DNA of 64,000 nt from assembly GCA_025345505.1 (NCBI GenBank), contig JANVCC010000130.1:8444522-8508521 (forward strand), written 5' to 3'. This document shows positions 34,863 to 45,965 of this stretch, one piece after another. Below the pieces are notes generated by a model. That model searched no databases, was not told the origin of the DNA, and was given only the letters and a program-made list of their open reading frames with translations. The position numbers and the translations under genes were made by a program. How positions within the stretch are numbered: position 1 is the stretch's first letter; each line of letters begins with the position of its first letter. The DNA comes from Todiramphus chloris collaris (lineage: Eukaryota > Chordata > Aves > Coraciiformes > Alcedinidae).

Positions 34863-37800
34863 GCTCTTCACTCTAGACACTCAGTCCCGTGCAGGCAGGG
34901 GTGCTGGAGAGACCACTTGCCCCCAAGGCATCTCTAGGTGCCTGTGACACCTTGGCAGCTCTGTGTGGTGAAGCTTGCCCTGATGCCCTGCTTTGTGTTT
35001 CCTCCTGTGCGCTGTAAGTAGTGGGGAGTGATAAATGGAGAAGTTCAGCCTTCAGTGGTGTCAGAGCAGTGCCTCTGACCAGCGCTGAAAGCACTTTACA
35101 GTGAATGCTGTCACCTTTGTCCTGAATCCCAGAGCCCACCGCAGCTTTCTTCCAGACCAGTGGAGAATGCCGGAAAATTTCCATTTAGAAAGCTGGGCTT
35201 TCTGCCTGGCCTCTCCCAGTTCTGCTGAGGCTGGAGGTGCTGCGCACAGGGCGATGGTCCCTCACATCTTCCAGGAAGGATTCTTCCAGCCAGAATAATA
35301 TTGTGCTGAGGGACTGTGCTTTTCTTCCTCCTTGGCAGGATTGTATCTGTGGTGTGGCACCTCAAAGTGGAGGTTGCTTGAAGTAAGAGGTGAGTAGCAT
35401 AAAGAAATGCCTGCTTTCTGAGTTCTTTGGGGGAACAGGAAGGGAGAAGAATGAAAAAAAGCACAGCTCTGATCTGATAAAGTCCCAAAGTTCACACTGA
35501 AATTGAGCAGAAGCCGTTTTATTATATGTGCCTCAAATTCTTCAACACCTGCATAATCCACGAAAGCTGTGGAACGTAAAGCCTCTTGGCATGGCTGCAA
35601 CTGGGAAATGGTTGCTTTGTGTGGCCTCGCTTAGCAGGAGCAGGAAGGATTAAAGTTATGAATATGAAGAAGGATGGCCCAAAATGTGCAGGTGCCTCAG
35701 ACTTTCTTCCCTGTTTCTAGGGAATGAGAGAGGGAGAGGGCGGCATGAAAGGGTTGGCTGAGCAAATTACAAGTGTATTCTGCTGGGCCCAAAGCTTGGA
35801 TATGTTCCTGGGTGATCATACATTGCAGGGCTGAAAGCCCAGATAGTAAATCTAGAGAAAGACTCTTCAAGATCACCTCCTGAACGCCACTGAAAAAGTA
35901 GAAATCAACTTCAGGTACTTTCTGAGAGTAAAGATCAGAGAAGGGGAGGCAATGGCTTGGAGAAGCAGAGAGTGGAATGGCATGGAATGGAATAATGCTT
36001 TGGCATAGGCTTATCTACTCTGGCCCACTACATCAGGGTTTGTAAGGGCAAAGCTTTTTGCTTCCTTCCTAGCTTGCTGTCACTCAGAGCTGAGTAGCAA
36101 TAATAAAAATGAATAATAAATGAGCATAAAAAATCCTTTTTCCTCACTGGCCAAAGTTTCTTTCCCAGCAGAAGGGGAAGTAGGATTGGAGCAAAAGGCT
36201 TAACCCTTACCTGTGGATGGTATTCACAGCCACCTTTCTCCCAAGACCTAACATAAGTATTCTGCCTTCCACAGTAGAACTGTATCTGGTATATTACATT
36301 TCTGCTGTGTAAATGTTTCCTTTATTCATTGACCTCTCTAATATCCCTATCATAAAATCTCTTTAGGACAAATCCATCTTTTCAGACTCACAAGGACACT
36401 TTTTCTCACCTTTTTCCCCCTGCACTTAAAAGAGCTTTGTTTCTTTCCTTCTCTACTGCCTCCTTAAATCTCCCTGTGTGATCTAGGGGTTCTCTTTTGT
36501 CTCCTCTCTGCTTTAAAAGGCAAGAGTAAAATCAGGACTGGATATTCAAGCTCTAGATGGTGCTTTCAGCTACTGCAGAATTTCTTAGGCCCCTGTAATT
36601 TTCCCAAATACCGGAGAAATTGCTTTCAGGCAGTAACACACCAGTGCATGACCTGGTCTGGGACACCCTCTCCCACTCTGGTACTTTATGAGAAGGTTCA
36701 CTGGAAACAAGGAGCTGCAGTGTTCTGTGGCTCTTGCTGTTTGTCAGCAGGAACCTCTGAAGGTGCCAGCCTTCATAGAAAACAGGACTTCATTCCTTCT
36801 CTGATGAACTCCTCACCTGGTTCTGAAGTTGTAGGATTTCTTATGAAGGAAGACAGGCTGAAATGCCAGCAGGGCACAGCCAGCACTTTCCTTTTGTGAT
36901 TGCTTTAAATCACTGTAAGTACACTTAAGAACTCTGACAGAGAAAATACAGATACCTGGTCTGTCCTGAAAAAAAATAACTCTTGTGCCAGGGTGTCCAT
37001 TGTACACCCGGTCCTGAGGGACATGTTGACTAGCACAGACCACAGCCAGTTTGTGAAGTGTCCTATCAGCATTTCCAGTAGGTGAGTTCATACACGCTGG
37101 CAAGCAAACACTTAACGCTTCCTCACACAATCAACAAACTCTGGTCAAGAGAAGGTGATGGGATTTTCTGGTTTAGGAGAAGTTATGCGTGTATCTTATA
37201 AACTCCATTGTACCTGTTGTGTTAGGAAGGCTCAACTAAATTCTTCAGGGTGACACTTTCTCTTTTTGCGAGGGCCTTCTGCTGCTCTTTCTCTCAGCTT
37301 TGAGAGGGCTGTGTTTTAGCGTGTGCATCTGTGACATGCCTATTTCTCAGTCCCTCTCTGGTGTAGGGTACTTGCATATAAATATAATCTACTGTTATTT
37401 TTGTTGAAGTGGTTTGTACTCATTGTGATTGCATTAAAGTCATCTTTGAACTCAAGACTTGGTTGCTGTATGATTCAGTAAATGACGCTCAAAGATTTTA
37501 ACTGAGTCTCAAGTAGACTAATACATATTTCTTTTCTTATCTCTCCATATGTGAAGCAGAAAGAAAAGATTAAAACTTCACCCTCTACTTGCCAACCGTA
37601 TCCAAACAGTCTTGAGACCTGCAGAGAGAATTGTGAGAGGCAGAAGATGCCACTCAAAATCACCTGTATTAATACTCACTTGTTCATTGTAGCTGGGAGC
37701 TGCTAGGGCTGGCATTGTGATGTAAAAGAAACATCTGTCCGAATTTACATCTTGCCCTGTAGTTTTGGGGTGAGGTAAGAGAAATGACGATGTCGGAGAA

Positions 37801-37973
37801 AGGTACCTCTGTGCTGCTGATTCTGTGTAAGAGAAGTCATTTAAACAAAGCTCAGCAAAATCTGCTCTTGGGATGCGTGCAGTTCTTGAACAATTTCCAA
37901 TATATATATTTGTTTGGAAAAAGATGAAAAATAAATGATTTCCAAGTATAAACATTTTTAATCTCATGCTGGT

Positions 37974-38007
37974 AAATGAGAACGAAATGAGAACAAATGA
38001 GAACGAA
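37974..38007. repeat. Three tandem copies of an 11-bp unit
   Basis: AAATGAGAACG, AAATGAGAACA and AAATGAGAACG follow one another. The third copy is followed by AATCTAG. A recent slippage-type duplication is likely. Confidence 0.85.
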
Positions 38008-38349
38008 TCTAGTGCAGGAAGGTATAGATCAAAGTGACCTGCAATGATTATGCTAAAGAATTGTGCTATCCCAGTCTGTTTCTGCTTGTGGTGATGCTCT
38101 TGTCTGACATTTGGTCCTCAAGGGGCACAGAAATATATTTATGATTTCCTCTTTGGCTTCCCTGTTTGTTGGGACATGTGAGGAAAGAATGTCTCTATAC
38201 CCAGAATGTCTTGTAAGCTCTTCTAGATATTCTGGATGCAGCCTTCAGGGTCCTTAGTCCCTATGGACCTTTCTCTATTTGGAGGAGAAAGGAAGGGATG
38301 GAGGGTGGACTGTCTGAAACATTGTTTGCAGCAGTACTGCACTTTCTGA

Positions 38350-38388
38350 TGATCTGGTAACAAGCGCCGTGGTTTGATCTGGTAACAA
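38350..38388. repeat. Direct repeat, 14 bp at 25-bp spacing
   Basis: TGATCTGGTAACAA occurs at 38350-38363 and again, identical, at 38375-38388. Confidence 0.9.
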
Positions 38389-40882
38389 ACACTTGAGAAC
38401 AAGTAGTTTTTAAAGCAAAAACAGTGTTGTTTGCTTAAAAAGCTGGCCAAAAAGCCCGATAATTTAGATTCAGTTATACAGTCGTCCACAGATTTTTCAC
38501 ATAGCCATGGGCAGGTTGTCTATTCTCATCTTGTTTTGGTTCCCCCATCTTTCACAAGAGACTTTTTCCTTCTTGTACATATTGTGAGAAAAAAAAAGAA
38601 TCTCTAATAATTTGGAAGTATTATTAAACTCCTATGTGTAAAAGAAGATAGCAAAGTATCAACAGAAAGACCGAGCCCTTGCTTAGAAAGATGACTTGCA
38701 GTTTCAAGGAAAAGGACAGAACATCAGAAGTCAAAAAGGCATACTGAAATTTGCAAGAAGCAACTCTGATTCAGAGCATGTTATGTTTGCAGCTGCTGGG
38801 GTGTGAAACTTCTTCCGCGGTGTGACAACCAGCATGAATTACTTTATTGCTCATAACAAATACAGACAGACAGATATCAGGGTGAAATGAAGGGCAGGGG
38901 CATTTGCAAACTGACAGAGATCCTTCCACCACATGCCGCTTGGAAATAAACAGATCTTAATCAGCTCTTCTGCTTTTCTTTATCTTCAGAAAACCTTTAG
39001 AGTTAATATTCTCCAGCAGAAGACTAAAATGCTTTTAGGAAATGCATATTGCTTTATGAGAATCTGTCTCTATTTTAAGGAGGTTGTCTAAAATGCTAAT
39101 GTTTCTCTTTTCATCACGATTCACGAAGCTTTTGGCTTTTAAATGTACCATTTCAGTTTGGATTACTTCATTCCCTATTGCTTTTTCAGTGTTATCAATC
39201 AAGACATTTGTTGTTCCCAGCTTACAGGAATACGATGCCTGTATTCCTTGCCTGATGATCCATGCTGATTCTTAGTCAGGATTGAGTTCCTTGCCTATTT
39301 CACGCAGCAGCAGCACCTGTAGCAGTGCTAGCCATGGAGAGTGCTCCCTAAGGGAAGATATTCACACATAGCTTTTAGTCTGTTAATATATAAAAAAAAG
39401 AAAAAGGAATGAAGATCGTTTCTCTAAAACATGAGTGGAAAGAGAATATTGCACTTTTGACCACCAGTGACGGTGGTATCTAAGGCTATGTAGAAACTCA
39501 TTGAAACAGTTATACAGTCGAGGCATTGAAAATCAGCTTCTGTATTATAAGTCTTAAAGAACAAGCAATGGTAATACATCCCTTACTTGCACCCTGTAGC
39601 TACATTTCTAAAGGTTTCAGTTCCTAGATGGCGGAGGAAGGGGATTCACAGTACTCCTGCTATCTGTGCACTTTGCTACAGTGCAAGGACTTGGGATGGG
39701 TATCTGGAAGAGGATCAGCTGCAGAACCAGCTAAGTGCACATGAGCGAGTTAAGATAAGGTGTATTTGCTGTTGCAGCTCCCATTTGACTGCATAAGATT
39801 CAACAATGCGTTTTGCTGGTATGGTTCCTCCTTCAGTTGACTGGGACTGTCATGATCCTGGGATGCTGTAGTTACTCAGAGAGGTTTTCAAAGAAAGAAA
39901 AAATGTACAGCACCATTCATTTCATAGTCTAAAAATAAATAAAAGCTATTTCAGAAAAAATAAAAAAAAAAAAAACAAACCCAGGATGTGCTCAAGCGTC
40001 AGTGAAGTGGTGCTGCATGACAAAGCATTGACCCTTTTTACCTTTGCAGGATGTATTCAGGAAAGGTCCTATTAGTGCCAATCAAACTCAGACAAAACCC
40101 CATCAATTGGTACTGATGAGCTATTGTTTATTTATATGGCATCCCTAAATTAGCAGAAGGACTTTATATATTGCCTCGAGTACACAATGCAAATCTTTGC
40201 TTTTGTGCTGTCCTTTTCATGTCGAGCACCACACCAACAGAACAGTAATCATAAAAAGTACCACTAATAGGAGTTTGTGTCTAGAGAATATAGACTCTTC
40301 TTCCCTGGCCTTCTCACTAAATAGCCTGGGGTCATGTTTCTGTTACATACACTAAATACTTTGCCACAAAAGAATCACTATGAATAGACTTGTTCCCAGT
40401 ACTGACCTCAGCTTTGCATGGGCTCTGACCAGGTGAGGAGCACTGGGAAGATGCTGTTGGACAAGCACAGGCTGTTTATGAAACCAGCTTTGCAACCCCC
40501 TTTCCCAGCTATTTGCCATTTGCAAAGTCTGCCCTTGAGGAAGGTTGTGGCAGGACAAAAGCCAAGGTGGTTTTGAATAGTAAAGAAACTTTTATTTTAT
40601 TTTGGATAAGCCCCAATGGATGCCTTTGTGAAGAGCAAATTTGCAACTGGCCTAAGTAGTGGCAATCTTAAAGTAAGCCCGCTGAACTTGATAGATTTCA
40701 TAAAAAAATTCAATGTTGAATTTTTTTATATGTGGTATTACGTATCTGTCAGAGGTTAGCATTCTGGGTTTTTTTCAAGAGATAATGTCTGCCCAGAGTT
40801 AAGATGCTGATGGATTTTGCTGTGTTGTTAGAACAGAAAGAGAGGTCAAGTGAAACAAACCTCAAAATCTGGCCTAGAAAAC

Positions 40883-40945
40883 TTGGTCCTGCTCCTTTAA
40901 CTCTTCTGTTCAATGGCAAAACTCACACTGATTTTAGTGGTGTAA
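40883..40945. repeat. Possible ancient amniote repeat relic
   Basis: GTCCTGCTCCTTTAACTC is followed by TTCAATGGCAAAACTCACAC and then TGATTTTAGTGG. It matches the recurrent sauropsid pattern 'TCCTGCTCCcaTTgAagTCAATGGcAAAACTCcCAtTGAcTTcAgTGG'. I recall this as widespread in bird and reptile introns but cannot name the family. Confidence 0.35.
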
Positions 40946-41547
40946 AAAACCATTCCTTATCTCTCATATAGAATGGGGGGGATGCTTGTGATCCCTCCTG
41001 AGACCTGTGAAAAGTGGCTCCATCAGTTAGTCATTGGGGTAGGTCTGAGGAGTTACTGGCATCTTGCAGCTGAATAAAGCTATTTAAATTCAGCTTACTA
41101 AAAGCAAATTGTAAGGCTACGTTTCCATTAGGACGAGCAAGCGCCGTTACCCAGAGTCAGCAGTCACAAGTTAAAATGGAAAGGTTTTGTAGAGCTGACA
41201 CAGACAACAGCGCAGCGCTTCTGAGAGACATGTTCCCCTGTTATTCAAGATGATGTAGGAAGCAGTAAACATTTTATGTTTTTATCTGTCTTTCAGACTG
41301 AGCCCAGGCCTTCACAGACTGGAAAGTAGAAAGATACTCTGCCATCAAAGATGCTTACTAACATCTACTGCTTGTTTTAGAAAGTGCTCTGAGACATTCC
41401 CAAGGAACGCAGACCAGTGTTGCCTGTGGGAAGTACAAGTTTCTGCAGGAAATGCTTTTTTTTTTTCTGCACCAGACCTCCTCGAATATATTCAAATGCT
41501 TTGTGTGGAGTTTTTGTTGGTTTCTTTTTTTGTCGTTGTTAATAGGT

Positions 41548-41589
41548 CAGTCAGAAAACCTAAGTTTATAGACAGTCAGAAAACCTAAG
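41548..41589. repeat. Direct repeat, 17 bp at 25-bp spacing
   Basis: CAGTCAGAAAACCTAAG occurs at 41548-41564 and again, identical, at 41573-41589, separated by 8 bp. Confidence 0.9.
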
Positions 41590-41772
41590 ATAAAAATAAA
41601 TGTATCTAGTCACTGGGGGCTGAAGGCCCCCCTCTGTTGTCAGACTTCTTGCAAAAACCTGACCTTCCATAGGTACCAGTTATAGCTTTGAGGGAGGGGT
41701 TGCATTCTGTGACTCAATCTTGAATAAGAATTGTTATAATAAATATAGCCCTGAGTGAGCTGCCTTCCACAG

Positions 41773-41877
41773 AATCGAATCATGCTGTCCCAACACACCT
41801 ATAGACCTTGTGGACACTTAGCATTTTGAATAAGGAGGTTTATAAATCTTTGATGATGCTATTTTATCACTGTTCAC
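41773..41877 (+). repeat. Diverged copy of the block preceding the 43.3 kb exon
   Basis: The block aligns by eye along its whole length with 43191-43297. Shared words in the same order are AATCAT, CTGT, CCAACA, AGACCTTG, TAGCATTTTG, GATGATGCTA, TTTA and CACTGTTCAC. Similarity does not obviously continue on either side. It could be a local duplication within the intron or two copies of one unnamed dispersed repeat. Confidence 0.75.
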
Positions 41878-42784
41878 CAATTTCACTGAATTTGCCCTGC
41901 TGGTAATGGTGATCCCTTTGATCTACTGTGGGAAAAGGGTAAAAAATATCAGAAATTGAGAAACAGTCAAAGGCCAGCCAAGGAGAAAAAGCTTCCACAG
42001 AGACTGGTGGATGATTCAGTTTTCAAACTTCCTTCCCCTGTCATAAGCATTCTGTTTCTTGAAAGAAAGTGAAATCATTGCTATGCAAAAAAAAAAAAAG
42101 AAATAAAAATAAAATTTGTTTCAAGAAGGAAACAAATGCTTGGAGAGATGACTTGGCTCAGATTTTCTCTGTACATATACTCTTGACATATCAGTGCTTA
42201 AACTTTCTGTGTCTGCATGAGGGGTGACAGGGAACAATCAAATGTTTGTGAAGATGCCCCTATCTGTCACATTATTTGAAGGTGTAAAGATGCAACTTAG
42301 TTCTCATAGTCCTTGCTTACTTTGGTTGCCAGGTGGTGTCTTTGCCCAGATTCCACGTCCAAAACAGCGGCAAAGATTTTTTTTTTCCTCAGTACACACA
42401 GGAGGAGGGATCCCAGTAGTCACACCCTTTTTGCAGAAGGTCTTGTAGATCTTTATGAAATAAATAACATTGCATCAGCAATGTAGCCATGAAATAAGTA
42501 CAGGTCAAGGCCATGCACCTGTATCAGATGCAGTACTCAGTCCCCACTTGCAGAGCATAAAACGTTTCACTCCAGCCCCCTGCATTCTTCTTACTCTCTC
42601 TGCTCCCTCAAGCACTCAAAAACATCTCATGAGGTCACCATCTAGATGGAAGAGAGAGCAATCAAGTTGCCAATGCCCCAGCCATGTGACTGCAGTGCAT
42701 TGACTGTCTCTGACACCAGAATATCCTGGAGGTACCGAGTTTCACACAAACACAGCTGGACAGCACGGCACCATGGCCCTACTT

Positions 42785-42890
42785 ACACATGGGAAATCAG
42801 GGTCTAGAGGGACTCAGTGACTTGCCCAAGATCACACAGGAGGTTAGAACTGAGATGGATCCCCTGTCGTGTCTGTGCTGGGACAATACA
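42785..42890 (-). repeat. MIR-like SINE relic
   Basis: The + strand contains GGACTCAGTGACTTGCCCAA then GATCACACAGGAGGTTAGAA. This matches the complement of the conserved MIR core (aGtGACTTGCCCAAGgTCACACAGctaGTtAG...). The flanking ACATGGGAAATCAGGGTCTA fits the preceding 'aGatGagGAAAcTgaGGctcaGAg' block. This is the clearest MIR-class relic in the window. Confidence 0.65.
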
Positions 42891-43190
42891 TGGAGATTGC
42901 TTTGCATATCGGTTTGAGCAGGTGCTTCTATTGGAGCAGTGGAGTAACGGACGGAGATGAGAAGGCAGGATTTAAACAGACATTCTGCTGGTACCTGGAG
43001 ACTACAGCTATTAGGCACAGTGCTGCACTAAGGCCATTTTGCAACTTCTAATTCCTGAGCACGTTGTCACAAGTCAGTTGGGTGCATCTGCGCTGAGCTT
43101 CACTGTGCGGTGGAATGGTCAACTGCTCTCTCTCCCCAGCCCACACTAGTATCTCATTTTATGGATTTGTCCTCCCTCTGAACTGTTCTT

Positions 43191-43484
<294 letters not shown>

Positions 43485-45164
43485 TGAAGAAATGCATTTT
43501 CCTTGTTGTTTTCATGTTCCCTCTTTCCACACATCCCTCCTTTTCTAAGTCACTGCAGACATATTTTCAGAGTCGTTTTAGGTGATCTGGACTTTGTTTC
43601 ATTCTGAGCTCCTTCTGGTGTATATCAAGGATAAGCCAACTGTAGTTATATGCTACTTCATATCATAGAACAGTGGCCATAAGTCACAGGACCCTGTGAG
43701 TTGTTTAGTTCAGTGCTTTATTGTTGCAGGTAACACTATAACCCTTAAACTTAATAAGCTTAATAAATTTAGTAATAAAAATCTGAAGATTATGCGTTCA
43801 TGTCACTATCCTATTTCATAGTGGGACACTTTACTTTGATAACTAGAAACTGTGCTCAAAGTTTTAACTTACATTTATTTCTTGTCAGTAGTTCTTGAGT
43901 CAAATGTAACCTTTAGTTTACATGTCTCTTTTCTTCCTCTGATGTAGCCATGATGAGCAATGGTATCCTCTGTTTTCCTTTTCCCACTCTACATAAGCTA
44001 TTTCTTGTTGACTCGTCTCTGTAAGACCAGTTAACAAGCCAGCAGCCCTTTCTGCCACCCATTTTTGCTGGTACATGCCTTTCTCAAATACAGATGAGAA
44101 GAACCATTCCTAAACAAGGTCTGGTCGCTGCCTTGGAGAAGTGATGTTATGGGTCCCTCTCTCTGCTGGAAATCCCTTGCCTGAAATATTCTGTGGTTGT
44201 ATTTGTCTTTTTCATGCTGCATCACACTGGAGACCCACAACCACCCTTCAGCTGGATGATACATGCAGGCCTTCCTCCTCCTTTGTAATTTTCTGCTGAT
44301 GATCTCCCAGTTTACAGCAAAGGTTCTGTTTATTACTCCCCAGGTACATGCCCTGGGACTCTGTGCTTTTGAGCTTCTCATTTCTACTACACCAGCCCTC
44401 AAGGTGATCCAACATTTCCCGTGTAACATTCCAGCCTTTCTTACTACCGATGACATACAACTTTCTGTTATCAGCACGTTTCATGGCACCCAGTTACTTG
44501 AAATGAAGGGTGTGAGAGTCAAGTCCCAAAATCAGTGCTGAGTGAATGTTTCAAAGTGAACAGCTCTGCTTCTGTTCTCTCTTCTCTGTTTGTGTTTTTT
44601 GTTTGGCTGGGCTTTTGCTCCCCAAGCAGTGCATTTGTTCACCCGTTCATCTATACTGTGGTGTGACACAGCTAAATGTGTGAAATGCAGGAAAGCTTCT
44701 GTAGTTCCAGAAGAGGAGTTAAGTGCTCCAGTAACAAGTATTTATGTTCCAGTGCTGTTGGCAATGGTGACATTATCTCTGTTGGTGCCTACAAACACAT
44801 TTGAAGTCTGCTAGTATCTTGTGTGAGCACACGCTGGTCTATGTGTGGATGTCTGTAAATGGTTTGCTGTGGGTGTCAATACTATATGGGCAATGGATCC
44901 ACCAAATTACCTTGGCTTTTTTTTTTTGTAGTTAAAAACTTAGTTTGCACAGGGAGCTATTTTGCTCTTAATATGCTCAGATATCTGAGTGGTATTTAAC
45001 TTACAGTAGTAAGCACGACATTCATCTTAAAACATTAGGACTATACTAAATAAATACAGAAATCTTAAATTTATTAGAAACTAGCTAAGTCTTGTTTACT
45101 AATTGGAAATTATCACTATATATGGGGAAGTCTCTAGTGCATCTGCAGAGATTACTTACTGGCT

Positions 45165-45965
45165 CAGTGTTCTTTGTTTGTCAGTGATTTGAAAGAAGGC
45201 TGATAAAAGTTTGCAGGTGAAATAAGACTCGTTGGAACCATGCATAATAGGATGGGCCACTCATAGGTTACCAAGCCATCTTTTAGTATGCTCAAACAAT
45301 ACATGTTTCAGTGGAGACGGATCCAAGGTCATGCAACTGGGAACAAAAAATGTCAGTCATCGTTGCAGAACAAGAGGCTGCCTCTCAGAAAGCAGTGGCT
45401 CTGAAAAGGTCTCAGGGATCATGGTTGCTGGGATCATCCAGCTGCACAGGAGCTCTCAGTGCAAAGCAGCTGCTAAATGTGCCAGTTTTGATGGGAATAT
45501 GCCATAAGAGTATGAAGTGGGTGTATCACTGGGCAAAGCAAAACTTTCTGGATGTCCTAATCTGGTGTGCATACCACAGAAGGACACGGAAAAGTTGGGA
45601 GAGGTTTGCAGAAGAGCTACAAGAATGACTCAAGGTCTGCAAAACAAGAAAAACACAGCATGCCACAAAAAACCAATTTCTTAAAACTGTTTAACAGAAG
45701 GTTTATAATTCATTTGAACACAGTGTGGAAGTACCTATGTAAGGAGAAGCCATCTGACAGTAGCATGTTCTTTGACTGCATGGACAAAATAATAACAAGA
45801 TCCAGCAGCTGGATTCTGAAACTAATTTAAATGAGAGGCATCATATTATTTCATCTGCCAAATTCTGTCAAGATGGATGATATTTTTAATAAAGATGTGT
45901 TGGAAGGAGATCAAATTTATTTTCTGCTCCAGCGTAGACATGTGGATCAGGGTTACAAAAGGTTA
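45165..45965 (+). mobile_element. Ancient CR1/L3-like LINE, 3' half
   Basis: A decayed reverse transcriptase C-terminal region is readable across shifting frames. It begins near TTTGTCAGTGATTTGAAAGA (F-SDLKEG), then DGSKVMQLGTKNVSHR (pattern of 'KckvMHLGtKN'), SSGSEKVSGIMV, and SSQCKAAAKCA ('SSQCdavAKrAn'). GAGAGGTTTGCAGAAGAGCT then ACAAGAATGACTCAAGG follows ('RvQrRATRMiKG' block). Further on come AACAGAAGGTTTATAATTCA and GTGGAAGTACCTATG ('[16 protein letters not shown]' block), and finally GCCAAATTCTGTCAAGATGG, the decayed 'NkLPrvVVDSPS' region. It is frameshifted and stopped repeatedly. The closest pattern I know is the old CR1 lineage abundant in turtles and crocodilians, so the insertion is probably much older than the 58.8 kb CR1. 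Confidence 0.8.

Larger units (their letters stand above)
33440..41772. other. TMEM178B: Intronic sequence, no gene recognised
   Basis: 33.42-33.62 kb is AT-rich with TTAATAATCAT and repeated ATTTAAAT-type words. 34330-34398 is a pyrimidine-rich tract. Two candidate ancient repeat scraps sharing a CATTGATTTCA/CAATGG motif lie at 34815-34862 and 40883-40945. Short direct repeats occur at 37974-38007, 38350-38388 and 41548-41589. Open frames here are short and domain-free. Confidence 0.55.

Noticed and set aside
42224-42448. 74-codon + frame upstream of the exon
   Set aside because: No homology recognised, poly-T interrupts it, and no splice signals define it as an exon.
44031-44477. 148-codon minus-strand frame in the last intron
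   Set aside because: No recognisable domain; overlapping open frames exist on the + strand and there is no splice or promoter context. Likely chance.
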